Origin: SAR92 bacterium MED-G29
Lineage (GTDB): Bacteria > Pseudomonadota > Gammaproteobacteria > Pseudomonadales > Porticoccaceae
Direction: 5' to 3'
Assembly: GCA_002457245.1 (NCBI GenBank)
Contig: NTJY01000005.1
Location: forward strand, 1-44,269
DNA length: 44,269 nt
Shown: positions 43,803-44,269 of the stretch, piece by piece
Position numbering within the stretch: the first letter of the stretch is position 1
Layout of the letters: every line of letters starts with the position of its first letter
Notes under the pieces: model-generated
Databases searched by the model: none
Seen by the model: the letters and a program-made list of their open reading frames with translations, nothing else
What the model was told of the DNA's origin: nothing
Position numbers and translations under genes: made by a program

Positions 43803-44269
43803 GACTTTGCTCCTTTTACAGGGACATCGGAGGTCTGAAGCGCCATCATCAGTTGATCAAAACGGTTCTTACTGACGCGAGCATGGATGGCATCATCAAT
43901 TCTAATAGATGGCGAGCATGCACAATTACCAAGGCAGTAGACAGGCTCCAGCGTCAGCAGTCCATCTGCAGAAGTCTCACCATATTCAAGACCCAGCGAA
44001 CTTTTAGCATGAGACTCAATTTCTCGAGAGCCCATGGCCTGACATGCCTCAGCCCTGCAGATCTGCACGATATGTGTTCCGGTAGGTTCTGTTTTGAAGT
44101 CATGGTAAAAACTGATTACTCCATGGACCTCTGCCCGAGATAAATTTAGGCCTTTAGCAATCGATGGAACAGAGGACTCTGGCACATACCCAAATTCCTC
44201 TTTTAAAGCGTGCAAAAGAGGCAATAGACCGCCGGGCAATGATTTAAATTGCTCGACAATTTGATCCAC
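43799..44269 (-). CDS. fdsG: NAD-dependent formate dehydrogenase gamma subunit, 5' end at window edge
   Basis: NuoE-like [2Fe-2S] thioredoxin-fold subunit; at least 156 residues are seen. LLPLLHALKEEFGYVPESSV and VHGVISFYHDFK are the N-terminal blocks. Cluster ligands are the CRAEAC pair and CLGNCACSP. The codon at the window edge is GTG (44269-44267), which could be the start, but no ribosome site can be seen, so the gene is treated as possibly truncated. It is the first known gene of the fdsGBACD run; its promoter lies outside. Confidence 0.94.
   Translation of the reverse strand: MDQIVEQFKSLPGGLLPLLHALKEEFGYVPESSVPSIAKGLNLSRAEVHGVISFYHDFKTEPTGTHIVQICRAEACQAMGSREIESHAKSSLGLEYGETSADGLLTLEPVYCLGNCACSPSIRIDDAIHARVSKNRFDQLMMALQTSDVPVKGAKS

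Noticed and set aside
43540-44143. Plus-strand frames opposite fdsB and fdsG
   Set aside because: They overlap each other and conserved formate dehydrogenase coding sequence and lack ribosome sites.

Overview
The window reads as chromosomal DNA of a marine-type, moderately AT-rich gammaproteobacterium. The basis is an AspRS close to the Pseudomonas form, an Lrp nearly colinear with the E. coli protein, and a P. aeruginosa-like mix of FmdB, HIT, acyl-CoA dehydrogenase and MltC-type genes. This taxonomic reading is inference. Genes are dense. GTG and TTG starts are common, no intergenic stretch exceeds 300 bases, and I see no rRNA, tRNA, CRISPR array or insertion sequence.

Bases 1-4937 hold translation genes: a partial acidic pentapeptide-repeat protein, aspS, a FmdB-type zinc ribbon, a HIT protein and the divergent proS. 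Directly behind proS lies the most interesting block (4962-11176, all plus strand): a DUF1445 protein, pxpA, pxpB, a pxpC fused to a DUF4392 domain, a D-amino-acid aminotransferase and alanine racemase. DUF1445 and DUF4392 are the two halves of mammalian D-glutamate cyclase (DGLUCY). Here they bracket the 5-oxoprolinase subunits, and one half is fused to PxpC. The block could carry L-Ala <-> D-Ala, then D-Ala + 2-oxoglutarate <-> pyruvate + D-Glu, then D-Glu -> 5-oxoproline -> glutamate. This would be a catabolic or salvage route for peptidoglycan-type D-amino acids. An Lrp regulator and a type-B PutA (proline -> glutamate) follow, so several routes in this region converge on glutamate.

Bases 15624-31168 are a mixed accessory and lipid region. 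They hold a YhbP-like flavin-binding protein with UbiX, a DUF2855 protein paired with a flavoprotein, a PlsC-type acyltransferase, a DedA protein and YbjQ. An acyl-CoA dehydrogenase cluster (three ACADs plus a quinone-oxidoreductase-like MDR protein) is divergent from thioesterase II. A CPBP membrane protease follows, then a four-gene minus-strand run: iron alcohol dehydrogenase, 4HBT thioesterase, SDR and an MltC-like lytic transglycosylase.

Bases 31246-44269 are molybdenum biology. An eight-gene minus-strand molybdenum cofactor operon (moaC-moaD-moaE-mobA-moeB-moaB-moeA-moaA) lies downstream of an fdsGBACD operon for a soluble NAD+-linked Mo formate dehydrogenase with a Cys, not Sec, ligand. 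A plus-strand exported arylsulfatase separates the two operons. The formate dehydrogenase is the only obvious client of the cofactor in the window. The last gene, fdsG, runs to the window edge.
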